A DNA stretch of 33,522 nt from Clostridia bacterium (GTDB lineage Bacteria > Bacillota_A > Clostridia > Christensenellales > Aristaeellaceae). The position numbers and the translations under genes are program-made. Shown here piece by piece: positions 15,356-24,265 of this stretch. How positions within the stretch are numbered: the first letter of the stretch is position 1; every line of letters begins with the position of its first letter. Location: NCBI GenBank assembly GCA_017464225.1, contig JAFUDW010000215.1:1-33522 (forward strand), given 5' to 3'. The notes below the pieces were generated by a model. That model made no database searches and was not told where the DNA came from. It saw nothing but the letters and a program-made list of their open reading frames with translations.

Positions 15356-16216
15356 TCATACAGGATCAATGGCTGTCAGGGTTTGGGCCAAATGACAGGA
15401 GCGGTACTTTTTCCGCAGCGCTTCCCAGGCTGTTCGGGCGGCATTGGGGGAGGAAAATACGCCGAACACCGCGCTGCCGCTGCCGGTCATCTGAGCGGCC
15501 CGGGCGCCGTGTTCCCGGAGCGCTGTGATTGCCTGGCGAATCTGCGGCCGGAGGGGAAGGGAAATTTCCTGAAGCGTGTTGCCCATGACTGTGGGCAGCG
15601 CTGTGAGCGCGCCGGCCTTCAGCGCGGCGATAACGCCGGCAGTATCGGGGCGGCGCAGCGCGCTGGCTTCGCCCAGGGCGGTGAATACCTGGCGGGTGGA
15701 CAGCCCGCGGCAGGGCTGCAGGATCACCAAGTGATATACCCGGCTCAGCGGCAAAGGCGTGATGATCTCGCCAATGCCCTGTACCCGGCAGGGTGTTCCG
15801 TGCAGGCAGTAGGGGATATCAGCGCCAAGCTGCAGCCCAATATCGCAAAGCGTATCCAGCGGATATGCCAGTCCCCAGAGCGTGTTCAGACCGCGGAGCA
15901 CGGCGGCGGCATCGCTGCTCCCTCCGCCCAGGCCTGCGCCTGAGGGGATGCGCTTGCGCAGGCGGATATCGGCGCCTGCGTTTATGCCGGCATGCCGCCG
16001 CAGCGCTTCCGCGGCGCGGAGCGCCAGGTTATCGGGCCCGGCAGGCGTCCGTACCGGGCCCTCGGTATGCAGGGAAAGCGCGGCCGCGGGCTCAATGGTC
16101 AGCGTATCGTGCAGCGAAACGCTCTGCATCACCATGTCCAGCAGATGATAGCCATCCTCTCGCAGCCCAACGGTGTCCAGCGACCAGTTGATTTTGGCAT
16201 AGGCGCGTATGATCAT
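15356..16216 (-). CDS. ispE: 4-diphosphocytidyl-2-C-methyl-D-erythritol kinase
   Basis: This 286-residue GHMP kinase phosphorylates CDP-methylerythritol in the MEP route to isoprenoids. The N-terminal AYAKINWSLD carries the catalytic Lys8. The ATP-binding glycine-rich loop PSGAGLGGGSSDAA spans 91-104, the catalytic Asp is in LGADIPYCL, and the GHMP C-terminal motif is MTGSGSAVFG. The ATG overlaps the histidine-kinase stop as ATGA, so it is translationally coupled. It is the last gene of a long housekeeping operon starting with the cyclophilin at 23915. Its presence indicates use of the MEP pathway rather than mevalonate. Confidence 0.94.
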   Translation of the reverse strand: MIIRAYAKINWSLDTVGLREDGYHLLDMVMQSVSLHDTLTIEPAAALSLHTEGPVRTPAGPDNLALRAAEALRRHAGINAGADIRLRKRIPSGAGLGGGSSDAAAVLRGLNTLWGLAYPLDTLCDIGLQLGADIPYCLHGTPCRVQGIGEIITPLPLSRVYHLVILQPCRGLSTRQVFTALGEASALRRPDTAGVIAALKAGALTALPTVMGNTLQEISLPLRPQIRQAITALREHGARAAQMTGSGSAVFGVFSSPNAARTAWEALRKKYRSCHLAQTLTAIDPV

Positions 16217-17664
16217 GCTTTATCCTCTGTGTGCGCGTTTTCCAGGGTGAATTCAAAGGCCGCGCCAGGGGTATCGGGCAGCAGGCGCAGCGTCTGTCCG
16301 TGCTTTTCCATGATGCGTTTGCTGATGGCCAGGCCCAGCCCGGTGCCCATGCCCACAGTATGGCTCTTGTCGGCCTTGTAGAAACGGTCGAAAATGTAAG
16401 GCGCGTCCTCGGGACTGACGCCGGGACCGTCGTCGCGCACGGTAACCCGCACGCAGTTTTTATCCTGAACGGTATCGATGGCGATATGCCCGCCCGCGGG
16501 CGTGTATTTGACGGCGTTGGAGATCAGATTGATCAGCACCTGCTCGATCTGCTCGGCGTCGGCGTGCACATAGAGCGGCTCATCCTCAAAGGATAGGGCC
16601 ACGTCCATATTCTTTTCATCCAGCTGACTCATGTTGCCGATGATCACCCGCCGGATGCATTCGTGCACGTCAAAATCGCTGTAGGCCAGCTGCGTTTCGC
16701 TGTTCTCCATGCGGGACAGGTTGAGCAGGCTGGCCACCAGACGGCTGAGCCTGCGGGTTTCATCCAATACGATCTGCATGTACTTGCCGTGCTCGGAGGC
16801 GGGAATGGTGCCGTCCAGCATGCCCTCCAGGAAGCCCTGCATGCTGGTCATGGGCGAGCGCAGCTCATGGGATACGTTGGCAACAAAGTCCCTGCGGGTC
16901 TGCTCCAGCGCGGCCAGCTGCCCGGCCATTAGGTTGAAAGCGCTGGCCAGCTCCCGGGTCTCGCTGCTGCCCGATACGGGGGCGCGGCTTTCAAACTTGC
17001 CCACGGCAAACTCGCCGACCACCTGGGCCATAACGCGCAGAGGCTTGACCATCTGCCGGGTGATGAAAAAGATAATGACGGCGGAAATGACCAGCACCAC
17101 CAGGGCGGCCAGGGCCACCTTGAGCGCGATGGTGCGGAAGCCCGCGTATACCGTCTGGGCGGCGGTCTGGATATACACCGCGCCCAGCGCCACGCCGTTA
17201 TCCATCCAGGGCACGGCCACGGTGAACATGGGGCCGTTGGGGCCGTCCTGCTGCTGGATGATCTGTTCGCCCTTGAGCACTTCGGCCAGCGTATCGATGA
17301 TGTGCTGGCGGTCAAACTCCAGCCCGCTCTCGTTCATCAGGCTGGCGGTCATATATACCGTGATCTGCCCCGTGCGGTCAGCCACAACGCTGTAGGCATT
17401 GAATTCCTTGTAAATATTATCGGCCTTCCAGTTGATGTAGCTTTCGGTGGCGTTGCCAAAGCCAAAGCCGCCCAGCGAGCTGTTGCTTCGCACGCGGCTG
17501 GCCAGATAGGCGATATCGTTGGCCTGCATTTTCAGGTCGTTCAGACGGGCGTCGATGTAATTGGAGCGGGTGGTCACATAAAAAAGCGCCGTCAGGCCGA
17601 ACACGCAGACCAGGATGACGGCCAGCGTGACCGTCATCAGCCGGGAAAACATGCTTCGGAACAA
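16213..17664 (-). CDS. Sensor histidine kinase (HAMP-HisKA-HATPase), TTG start
   Basis: This is a 483-residue membrane sensor kinase. TM1 spans about residues 10-31 and TM2 about 178-202, with an extracytoplasmic sensing part of about 145 residues between. HAMP follows (about 203-257), then the dimerisation domain with phospho-acceptor His266 (ANVSHELRSP), and the ATPase domain with N box (NLISNAVKYTP), G1 (DDGPGVSPED) and G2 (GMGTGLGLAISK). The best start is TTG at 17664, with GAGGTGA 7-8 nt before it; the first ATG (17652) is about 20 nt from that site. It begins 2 nt after the response-regulator stop and overlaps ispE by 4 nt. The signal is unknown. Confidence 0.93.
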   Translation of the reverse strand: MFRSMFSRLMTVTLAVILVCVFGLTALFYVTTRSNYIDARLNDLKMQANDIAYLASRVRSNSSLGGFGFGNATESYINWKADNIYKEFNAYSVVADRTGQITVYMTASLMNESGLEFDRQHIIDTLAEVLKGEQIIQQQDGPNGPMFTVAVPWMDNGVALGAVYIQTAAQTVYAGFRTIALKVALAALVVLVISAVIIFFITRQMVKPLRVMAQVVGEFAVGKFESRAPVSGSSETRELASAFNLMAGQLAALEQTRRDFVANVSHELRSPMTSMQGFLEGMLDGTIPASEHGKYMQIVLDETRRLSRLVASLLNLSRMENSETQLAYSDFDVHECIRRVIIGNMSQLDEKNMDVALSFEDEPLYVHADAEQIEQVLINLISNAVKYTPAGGHIAIDTVQDKNCVRVTVRDDGPGVSPEDAPYIFDRFYKADKSHTVGMGTGLGLAISKRIMEKHGQTLRLLPDTPGAAFEFTLENAHTEDKA

Positions 17665-17666
17665 GC

Positions 17667-18356
17667 TTATTTCACCTCAAATTTATAGCCTACGCTCCAT
17701 ACGGTGCGGATCTGCCAGCCCAGCTGCTCGCAGCCGGGAAGCTTTTCCCTGAGGCGCTTGATATGCACGTCCACCGTGCGGCTGTCGCCGTAAAAATCAA
17801 AGCCCCATACCTGTTCAAGCAGCTGCTCCCGGGTGAATACCCGGTTTTGATGGGAGGCCAGGAAATACAGCACCTCCAGCTCCTTGGGCGGCATTTCCAC
17901 CAGCTTGCCCTGGTAATACACCTCGTACTTTTCCAGGCTGATGGTGAGCCCGGGGAAAGACAGCATATCCTTGCTTTCGCCCGCGGGGGCGGCGCGGCGC
18001 AGCACGGCCTTGATGCGGGCCAGCAGCTCCTTGCCTTCAAAGGGCTTGGTCACGTAGTCGTCCGCGCCCAGCTCCAGCCCCAGCACCTTGTCAAAGGTCT
18101 CGTCCTTGGCGGTCAGCATGATGATGGGGATCTGGCTGATCTTGCGCACCTCGCGGCATACCGTCAGGCCGTCCATGCCGGGCAGCATGATGTCCAGCAC
18201 CATCAGCGCCGGGGGATTCTGCCGGAAGGCTTCCAGCGCCTCGTCGCCCCGGCCGTAGATCACGGTGTCAAACCCGTCCTTGGTCAGGTACAGGTTGATC
18301 AGCTGGGCAATGTTGGGATCGTCGTCCACGATCATGATCAAAGGTTTTTCGTTCAT
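17667..18356 (-). CDS. Response regulator, OmpR/PhoB family
   Basis: This 229-residue cytoplasmic transcription factor pairs with the kinase downstream. The receiver domain (about 1-120) has the acidic pocket Asp11-Asp13, the phospho-acceptor Asp55 (LDIMLPGMDG), the switch Thr in MLTAKDE and the Lys next to it. The C-terminal winged helix (about 130-229) ends with VDVHIKRLREKLP and VWSVGYKFEVK, the OmpR pattern. I chose the ATG at 18356, preceded by GGAGGC at 8 nt; an upstream ATG overlaps that site. It lies 56 nt after the mutS2 stop without an obvious promoter of its own, so it is probably in the same operon. Targets are unknown. Confidence 0.94.
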   Translation of the reverse strand: MNEKPLIMIVDDDPNIAQLINLYLTKDGFDTVIYGRGDEALEAFRQNPPALMVLDIMLPGMDGLTVCREVRKISQIPIIMLTAKDETFDKVLGLELGADDYVTKPFEGKELLARIKAVLRRAAPAGESKDMLSFPGLTISLEKYEVYYQGKLVEMPPKELEVLYFLASHQNRVFTREQLLEQVWGFDFYGDSRTVDVHIKRLREKLPGCEQLGWQIRTVWSVGYKFEVK

Positions 18357-18412
18357 TGGTAAAGCCTCCAATGTCGTCTTGAGAAAAGCGTACTGATAAA
18401 GCCGGCCTGAGG

Positions 18413-20776
18413 TCAGTTCAGCGTCACGATGGTCACGCCGGTTTCCCCCTCGCCGTACTGTCCGAGCCGGAAGGACTTGACATGGGGATAATGCTTCAAA
18501 TGCTGCTGAATGCCGGCGCGCAGGGTGCCGGTGCCCTTGCCGTGCACGATGGCCACCTCGTTCATGCCGGCCATCACGGCCTCGTCCAGATAGTGCTCCA
18601 CTTCGATGAGCGCTTCATCCAGCGCCATGCCGCGCACGTCGCATTCCATGCGCACCGTGCGGCTGGCGGCCTGGGAGTGTACCATGACCCTGGATTTCTC
18701 CTGCTTGGGCTTGTTTTCCTCCACCTTGCGAAGCTGGGAGATGTGCGCCTTCATTTTCATGATGCCGGCCTGCAATTGCACCTCGCCCTTGGCGTCGGGC
18801 TTGCTGAGCACGGTGCCCCGGGTGTTCAGATGAATGATGTCCACCAGGTCGCCGGGCTTTAAATCCTTGGGCGGCGGAGCCAGGGTGGGATTCTGCGCCG
18901 CAAGCCCCTCGGCCAGCCCGTCCAGGCTGCTCTGCATGCGCTGGCGCAGGGCGTTGACCTCGGCGTCGCGGCCCGCGGCCCCTTCCTTCTTCATGCGCTT
19001 GAGCTGAGCGATCACATCCTCGGCTTCGCGGCGGGCGTTTTCCACAATGCGGCGGCCTTCTTCCTTCGCCTTGCGCTCGGTGGTCAGGCGGCGCTGCTCC
19101 ATTTCGCGGTACAGCGCTTCGGCCTCGTTGCGCAGCTTTACCGTTTCGGCTCGGGCCTGTTCGGCGATTTCGCGCTCCTTTTCGGCTACCTGCCGCTGGT
19201 ATTCGGCCCCGGCGATCACGTCCTCAAAGCGCACGTCGTTGGCGGACAGCAGCGTTTTGGCCTGCTCGATGATCTCCTCGGAGAGCCCCAGACGACGGCT
19301 GATCTCAAAAGCGTTGGATTTGCCCGGGACGCCGATGGACAGGCGGTAAGTGGGCTTGAGCGTGGTCACATCAAACTCCACGCTGGCGTTCTCCACCCCG
19401 GGCGTGGAAAGGGCGTAGGCCTTGAGCTCGCTGTAATGGGTGGTGGCCAGCGTGCGCACCTGCTTTTTCAGCAGCGTATCCAGTATGGTCTGCGCCAGTG
19501 CAGCGCCTTCGGTGGGATCGGTGCCGGCGCCGAGCTCGTCAAACAGCACCAGGTCGCGGGGCGTTACGGCGCGCATGATTTCCACAATGTTGGTCATGTG
19601 GCTGGAGAAGGTGGATAGGCTCTGCTCGATACTCTGCTCGTCGCCGATATCGGCGTATACCTGATCAAATACGCTGAGCGTGGTGCCCAGGTTGGCGGGC
19701 ACGTGCAGACCGCTTTGGGCCATCAGCGTCAGCAGACCCACGGTTTTGAGCGTCACCGTTTTGCCGCCGGTGTTGGGGCCGGTGACGATCAGCGTGGTAA
19801 ACTCCTCGCCCATCCACAGATCGCAGGGCACCACGGTATCCCGGGAAATCAGCGGATGCCGCGCCCGTACCAGGCGGATGCGGCCGTCGCTATTCATGTG
19901 GGGCAGGATGCCGTTCATATCCCGGCTGAGCTGCCCCTTGGCAAAGATGAAATCCAGATCAGCCAGAATGCTGATGTTCAGGGCGATCATCTCGCTCTGC
20001 GCACCCACCTGGCTGCTGAGCTCGGCCAGGATGCGCTCGATCTCTTCCCGTTCCTTGGCCGTCCACTGCTTCAGGTCGTTGCCCAGTTCCACCACGGCCA
20101 TGGGCTCAATGAACAGCGTGGCCCCGGTGCTGGACTGGTCATGCACCAGACCTGGGACAAACTGGCGGAATTCCTGCTTGACCGGGATCACATAGCGGCC
20201 GTTGCGAACGGTGACGATGCTCTCCTGCAGGTATTTGCTGAACCCGCTGCCGTGCACCATACTGTTGAGCTTTTCGCGCACGCGCTCGTTGGCCTGCCGG
20301 ATGTGGCGGCGGATATCGCTGAGCGCCGGGCTGGCGTGGTCGCTGATCTCCTCCTCACTGATGATGGCGTCGTTAATGGCGGATTCCAGCTGGCGGAAGG
20401 TCTGCAAATGGCTGGCCAGTCCGGTAATGCGGGGCGTGTTTTCACGGTCGGTCACCAGCGCGCTCCGGGCGGCCCGGGCGGCGGTAAGGCTGCGGGCCAC
20501 GTCCAGCAGCGCCCGTGGGGACAGGGACGCGCCTTTTTCAGCCATGGTCAGGGCCGGGCGCACGTCGCTGAACTCTACCAAAGGGCTGCCACCCAGGTAG
20601 GTCAGTATCACCTGCGCTTCCTCGGTTTCCTCCAGCGCTTCCTGGGCCTGGATCAGCGTTACCTTGGGACGCAGCGCCATGCAGCGCTCGCGGCCCAGCC
20701 CGGTCAAGGCAAATTCCGCCAGCCGGGCCTGTATTTTATTGAATTCCAGCACGCGCAGCGCGCGTTCGTTCATCAT
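18413..20776 (-). CDS. mutS2: Endonuclease MutS2 (RqcU-type ribosome-collision factor)
   Basis: This 787-residue protein has the full MutS2 layout. The N-terminal lever/clamp region is followed by the ABC ATPase with Walker A GPNTGGKT (about 333-340) and Walker B with DELGAGTDPTEGAAL. A long charged coiled coil (about 510-625, rich in Glu, Arg and Ala) comes next. A KOW-like segment (PGDLVDI) precedes the C-terminal Smr domain (about 710-787) with its HGKGTGTLR motif. Bacterial MutS2 lacks mismatch-recognition domain I; in Bacillus it splits collided ribosomes and also affects recombination. The ATG at 20776 has GGAGGG 7 nt before it; the in-frame TTG at 20791 overlaps that site. It starts 18 nt after the U32 gene. 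Confidence 0.94.
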   Translation of the reverse strand: MMNERALRVLEFNKIQARLAEFALTGLGRERCMALRPKVTLIQAQEALEETEEAQVILTYLGGSPLVEFSDVRPALTMAEKGASLSPRALLDVARSLTAARAARSALVTDRENTPRITGLASHLQTFRQLESAINDAIISEEEISDHASPALSDIRRHIRQANERVREKLNSMVHGSGFSKYLQESIVTVRNGRYVIPVKQEFRQFVPGLVHDQSSTGATLFIEPMAVVELGNDLKQWTAKEREEIERILAELSSQVGAQSEMIALNISILADLDFIFAKGQLSRDMNGILPHMNSDGRIRLVRARHPLISRDTVVPCDLWMGEEFTTLIVTGPNTGGKTVTLKTVGLLTLMAQSGLHVPANLGTTLSVFDQVYADIGDEQSIEQSLSTFSSHMTNIVEIMRAVTPRDLVLFDELGAGTDPTEGAALAQTILDTLLKKQVRTLATTHYSELKAYALSTPGVENASVEFDVTTLKPTYRLSIGVPGKSNAFEISRRLGLSEEIIEQAKTLLSANDVRFEDVIAGAEYQRQVAEKEREIAEQARAETVKLRNEAEALYREMEQRRLTTERKAKEEGRRIVENARREAEDVIAQLKRMKKEGAAGRDAEVNALRQRMQSSLDGLAEGLAAQNPTLAPPPKDLKPGDLVDIIHLNTRGTVLSKPDAKGEVQLQAGIMKMKAHISQLRKVEENKPKQEKSRVMVHSQAASRTVRMECDVRGMALDEALIEVEHYLDEAVMAGMNEVAIVHGKGTGTLRAGIQQHLKHYPHVKSFRLGQYGEGETGVTIVTLN

Positions 20777-20794
20777 GGCTTGTCCCTCCAAATA

Positions 20795-23107
20795 TCATTC
20801 CACGCCGGTGTCAAAGCGCTCCATAACGCCGGGAATGAAGGCTTCCCCGCCGTCCATCATCCGGCGGTACGCCCGGACGACGGCAACGGCCTCCCGCGGC
20901 GTTTCCACGGTGAAGTCCAGCAGCCAGCTCACATCCCGCCGCGCCGCGCCGTTCAGCGACCGCGTCTGGCAGGACAGCAGCTGCACCAGGCAGCCAGCGT
21001 CCAGCCGCAGCGGCAGCAGCGGGAACGCCTCGCCCCGCCGGTCGGTCAGGCTGCGTTCCTGGCATCCCCGGCCCTCCCCGCACAGACCGCAGCCGCTCCT
21101 GTCGCCCTGCAGGCCCAGCGCCGTGCGGGCGGGACAGTGGTTCAGATACATGAGCCTGGCGCGGCCATAGACGGGCAGAATATACGCGCCTTCGGGCGCG
21201 GCGGCAAGCAGCGCGTCCGTTTCAGCTCTGCTCAGCTCCCGGGGGAGGACTTGCAGTATCCCGCCCAGGCTGCGCAGCAGACGGGCGGCGCGGCCGTTCC
21301 AGCAGGGGACGCCCTCGCCCAGCATCCTACCGCTTGCCGCCTGTCCCACGCTGCCGGCGCACAGGCGCATTCCCCGCGCCGCTGCAGCTTGCGCAACGCG
21401 GGTCAGCTCGGCGCCGGTGAGCTGCACGGGCAGCGCCACCCAGGCGTCCCGGGGCAGTTCATCCAGCGCCCGGCTGAGGACGGGCCCGGTGAGATCGAGT
21501 GGGGCGAAGATCAGTTCCTCAGCGCCTGACTCTCGAAAGGGGAGGGCCAGGGCAGGGTCTGTAAACTGAACGTACAGCTTGGGCTTTGCCGGATGGGACT
21601 GCGGCTCGGCCAATTCCGGCCATATGGGTCGGGGCAGGGCCCAGGCCTCCGCCCGCGCCTGATACAGCATATCCAGCGCCCGGCGGCGCAGGTCGTTGAG
21701 CGCGGCGGCGGGCAGATATGCGTTTTCACCCGACACCGTCAGGCGGCGCAGGGAAAAGCAGGTATCGCCGGTCTTTTCCAGGGCGCGGCGGGCGCGGTCT
21801 TCGTTGAGCGCGACGGACTGGGCGTCCTGGACCGTTTCCCCGGCAACGACGGCCTCCGCGCGGTCATCCCATACCCGGAGCGACGCCGGATGGCCGCTTG
21901 ATACGGTCAGCTCCGCGTCAAAGGGGATCCGGGGCAGAGCGTCTTTTTTATTGTAGCTTTCCCGGGCGGCGGACAGCAGCGCTTCATCGTCGATGCGCGC
22001 TACGGCATCGCCGGAGCGGGCGGGACGGTGCAGCCGCAGCACGGCCTTTTGCCCGGCGGGCACGGCGTCGCCGCTGTATACGATATCCTGATCATACGCG
22101 CCGCGGATCTGCAGGCCGTCGCCGTTGTGCAAAGCGTCGGTCAAGGATGCTTCGGCCAGATAGACGCCGTTCTTTTTCCATACGCCGGCGATGCTGCCGA
22201 TGATTACGCCCGCGCTGGAAACGCGCCCGGGATTGATCACGGCGGCGTCCCGGGCGCCGAAGGCGTAACCGGGGAAAAAGCCCCGGTTGAACACCCGCGT
22301 CAGGGCGTCGCGCCCGGCGTTATCGGCCGCGCCCATGGCGTCCAGGGCGCGGCGGTATTGCCGGGTGACCACGGCCACGTATTCCGGGCGCTTGAGGCGG
22401 CCTTCGATTTTCAGCGAGGCAACGCCCGCGTCCATCAGCGCCTGCAGATGATCGAACAGGCAGTTATCCCGGGGGGACAGCCAATTGGCGGTCTTTCCCT
22501 CCCAGGTATAGGGCAGACGGCAGGGCTGGGCGCAGCGCCCGCGGTTGCCGCTGCGGCCGCCGATGAGCCCGCTGAAACGGCATTGGCCGCTGACGCATAC
22601 GCACTGCGCTCCGTGAACGAACACCTCGGTTTCAATACCGGTGCCGGCCACGGCGCGGATATCGCTCAGCGTGCATTCCCGGGCCAGCACGACCCGGGAT
22701 ACGCCCAGCTTTTTCAGCAGCCTTGCGCCCGCGGCGCTGTGGATGGCCATTTGGGTGCTGGCGTGCACGGTGAGCTCGGGAAACTGCTCCCGGATCAGCG
22801 CGAGCACGCCCATATCCTGCACCAGCACGGCGTCGGCGCGCAGGTCGCGCAGCATGCTGAGCGTATCGAATACGCCCGCCAGCTCCTTTTGCTTGACCAG
22901 CGTGTTGACGGTCACGTGCACGCGCCTGCCGTATACATGGCACAGGTCGATGATCTCCTTTAAGTGCTGCCGGTCAAAGCCCGCGCCGGCCCGCGCGCCA
23001 AAGGACACCGCGCCCAGGTACAGGGCGTCGGCGCCGTTGCACAGCGCGGCCAGCGCCGCCTCCCGGCTCCCCGCAGGGCAGAGCAGCTCGGGCGGGCGGT
23101 CAGTCAT
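20795..23107 (-). CDS. U32 family peptidase / 23S rRNA hydroxylase RlhA-like, with DUF3656
   Basis: This 770-residue protein has a TIM-barrel-like N-terminal U32 domain (ELLCPAGSREAALAAL, GADALYLG, VHVTVNTL). A Cys cluster follows (QCVCVSGQC, then GRCAQPCR), which binds an iron-sulphur centre in the family. The middle and C-terminal parts match the longer, DUF3656-containing members such as E. coli RlhA, which hydroxylates C2501 of 23S rRNA. That role is inferred from architecture. A second Cys group (CGLCGEGRGC) lies near residue 700. I chose the ATG at 23107, which overlaps the zapA stop by 8 nt (ATGACTGA), over an ATG 14 codons earlier inside zapA. With mutS2 next door it fits a translation and ribosome theme. 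Confidence 0.9.
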   Translation of the reverse strand: MTDRPPELLCPAGSREAALAALCNGADALYLGAVSFGARAGAGFDRQHLKEIIDLCHVYGRRVHVTVNTLVKQKELAGVFDTLSMLRDLRADAVLVQDMGVLALIREQFPELTVHASTQMAIHSAAGARLLKKLGVSRVVLARECTLSDIRAVAGTGIETEVFVHGAQCVCVSGQCRFSGLIGGRSGNRGRCAQPCRLPYTWEGKTANWLSPRDNCLFDHLQALMDAGVASLKIEGRLKRPEYVAVVTRQYRRALDAMGAADNAGRDALTRVFNRGFFPGYAFGARDAAVINPGRVSSAGVIIGSIAGVWKKNGVYLAEASLTDALHNGDGLQIRGAYDQDIVYSGDAVPAGQKAVLRLHRPARSGDAVARIDDEALLSAARESYNKKDALPRIPFDAELTVSSGHPASLRVWDDRAEAVVAGETVQDAQSVALNEDRARRALEKTGDTCFSLRRLTVSGENAYLPAAALNDLRRRALDMLYQARAEAWALPRPIWPELAEPQSHPAKPKLYVQFTDPALALPFRESGAEELIFAPLDLTGPVLSRALDELPRDAWVALPVQLTGAELTRVAQAAAARGMRLCAGSVGQAASGRMLGEGVPCWNGRAARLLRSLGGILQVLPRELSRAETDALLAAAPEGAYILPVYGRARLMYLNHCPARTALGLQGDRSGCGLCGEGRGCQERSLTDRRGEAFPLLPLRLDAGCLVQLLSCQTRSLNGAARRDVSWLLDFTVETPREAVAVVRAYRRMMDGGEAFIPGVMERFDTGVE

Positions 23108-23351
23108 GCCGGGCCTCGTCCAGCTTGCGGCGCAGGCGGGTATTGTCATCCTGGGATTTGATCAGTTCGTCCGCGTAGGTCAGGGCGGCCAGCACGGCGG
23201 CTGATTCCCGGTTGGCTACGCCGCCGGCCATCAGCTCGCGCATCCGGCGGTCTACCAGCGCCGCCATGCGCTGAACGTGCTCCGGGTTGTCGGTGCTGTT
23301 GAGGCTGTATTCCCGGGCGGCGATCTGGACGGTTACAGTATTGACGTTCAT
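23100..23351 (-). CDS. zapA: Cell division protein ZapA
   Basis: This 83-residue protein promotes FtsZ ring assembly. The N-terminal part (VTVQIAAREYSL) is the ZapA beta hairpin. The middle (NPEHVQRMAALVDRRMREL) is the helix that follows, and the charged C-terminal helix (about 55-82, ALTYADELIKSQDDNTRLRRKL in outline) is the coiled-coil dimerisation part. AAGGAGT lies about 11 nt before the ATG. It overlaps the U32 gene; the zapA-U32-mutS2 gene order is one I recall from several Firmicutes. The 39-nt gap to the upstream cyclophilin gene holds no promoter. Confidence 0.92.
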   Translation of the reverse strand: MNVNTVTVQIAAREYSLNSTDNPEHVQRMAALVDRRMRELMAGGVANRESAAVLAALTYADELIKSQDDNTRLRRKLDEARHD

Positions 23352-23390
23352 AGCAGAATAAACTCCTTCAACAGAAGCGGATATTGCGGC

Positions 23391-23915
23391 TTACAGCTTT
23401 TCAAAGGGATACTCGTGCCCCTGCACATCCACCCGGATGCTGGCGATCACCTGATCCTCCAGGGGCTTATCCATGCTGTTGCGGCGCACGTTCTGGATGC
23501 GGGCGGCATGCTCGTTGCCCTCGATCACCCGGCCAAAGGCGGCGTAGCTGCCATCCAGGTGAGGCGCGATGCCGGTCATGATGAAAAACTGGCTGCCCGC
23601 GCTGTTGGGACGCATGCTGCGGGCCATGCTGAGCACGCCCAGGGTGTGCTTGATGGGGTTATTGAAGCCGTTGCGGGCAAACTCGCCGCGGATGGAATAA
23701 CCGGGGCCGCCCATGCCGCTGCCCTCGGGGTCGCCTCCCTGGATCATGAAGCCCGGGATCACCCGGTGAAAGATCAGCCCGTCGTAGAAGCCGCTGTTGG
23801 CCAGGGCGACAAAATTGCCCACGGATTGGGGCGCGTGCTCGGGATAGAGCTCGCCCTTCATAACGCTGCCGTCCTTCATGGTGATGGTAAAGATGGGATG
23901 ATAATATTCCTGCAT
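23391..23915 (-). CDS. Peptidyl-prolyl cis-trans isomerase, cyclophilin type
   Basis: This 174-residue enzyme speeds cis-trans isomerisation of peptide-proline bonds. The cyclophilin fold is marked by FHRVIPGFMIQGGDP (catalytic Arg in FHRV), then MARSMRPNSAGSQFFIM, the active-site strand, and a FGRVIEG segment near residue 128. No signal peptide is seen, so it is cytoplasmic. The ATG at 23915 has GGAGGG 4 nt upstream. It is the first gene of the 8.5-kb operon and lies about 40 nt after the promoter at 23955-23983. Confidence 0.93.
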   Translation of the reverse strand: MQEYYHPIFTITMKDGSVMKGELYPEHAPQSVGNFVALANSGFYDGLIFHRVIPGFMIQGGDPEGSGMGGPGYSIRGEFARNGFNNPIKHTLGVLSMARSMRPNSAGSQFFIMTGIAPHLDGSYAAFGRVIEGNEHAARIQNVRRNSMDKPLEDQVIASIRVDVQGHEYPFEKL

Positions 23916-23954
23916 AAAGCCCTCCGTTACATTCAGATATATTTTACCATAATA

Positions 23955-23983
23955 AATATAGCGCTGCCCGGCTTTTTTGTCAA
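23955..23983 (-). promoter_or_regulatory. Promoter of the cyclophilin-zapA-U32-mutS2-TCS-ispE operon
   Basis: A perfect TTGACA (23978-23983) and TATATT (23955-23960) are 17 bp apart on the minus strand. It is divergent from the metQ promoter at 24063. Confidence 0.8.
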
Positions 23984-24000
23984 TCGGCGGGCAAAAACGG

Positions 24001-24044
24001 GTTATAGTTATAATCTATAGCTGGAACAAGAAAAGTGCTATAAC
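24001..24044. repeat. Inverted repeat between divergent promoters
   Basis: GTTATAG (24001-24007) and CTATAAC (24038-24044) are a perfect 7-bp inverted repeat 30 bp apart, in the AT-rich gap between the cyclophilin and metQ promoters. A regulator site is possible but not shown. Confidence 0.3.
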
Positions 24045-24062
24045 TGAAATCCCGAAAACCTA

Positions 24063-24091
24063 TTGACTTGCTCGGAAAGCCGTGTTAATAT
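24063..24091 (+). promoter_or_regulatory. Promoter of the metQ operon
   Basis: TTGACT (24063-24068) and TAATAT (24086-24091) are 17 bp apart. Transcription should start near 24098, giving a leader of about 168 nt before the metQ ATG. Confidence 0.7.
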
Positions 24092-24097
24092 GCATTC

Positions 24098-24265
24098 ATT
24101 CTCATGAAAGGACAGCGCCGGGCGGGAAGCGAAAGCCTTCTTCCTGCCCTGGAGGAAGGAAAACGGTATGCGGTTATTCTGTCTCGGCGGCAGCCGGAGC
24201 CGAATGTGAGGCTCGGCCTGGTATCGCCAATATAATCATTAAATAACGAATAGGAGATTATAAAT
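24098..24265 (+). promoter_or_regulatory. GC-rich structured 5' leader of the metQ operon
   Basis: The leader can form at least two hairpins. GGGCGGGAAG pairs with CTTCCTGCCC (about 24120-24149; one G-T pair, 10-nt loop). CC(G)GAGCC pairs with GGCTCGG around GAATGTGA (about 24194-24216). GACAG (24112-24116) can also pair with CTGTC (24179-24183) to enclose the first one. An AT-rich tail with GGAGA precedes the ATG. It does not match the SAM-I, T-box, TPP or cobalamin consensus as I know them. A regulatory RNA sensing a methionine-related metabolite is plausible but only inferred. Confidence 0.4.

Noticed and set aside
19703..21529. 608-codon open frame on the plus strand opposite mutS2 and the U32 gene
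   Set aside because: It is antisense to clear genes and Gln/His/Gly-rich, without a ribosome binding site or recognisable domain.
24098..24265. SAM-I riboswitch or T-box before metQ
   Set aside because: The conserved SAM-I core and the T-box TGGNACCGCG element are not present. TGGTATCGCC near 24219 only loosely resembles the latter and lacks a following terminator.
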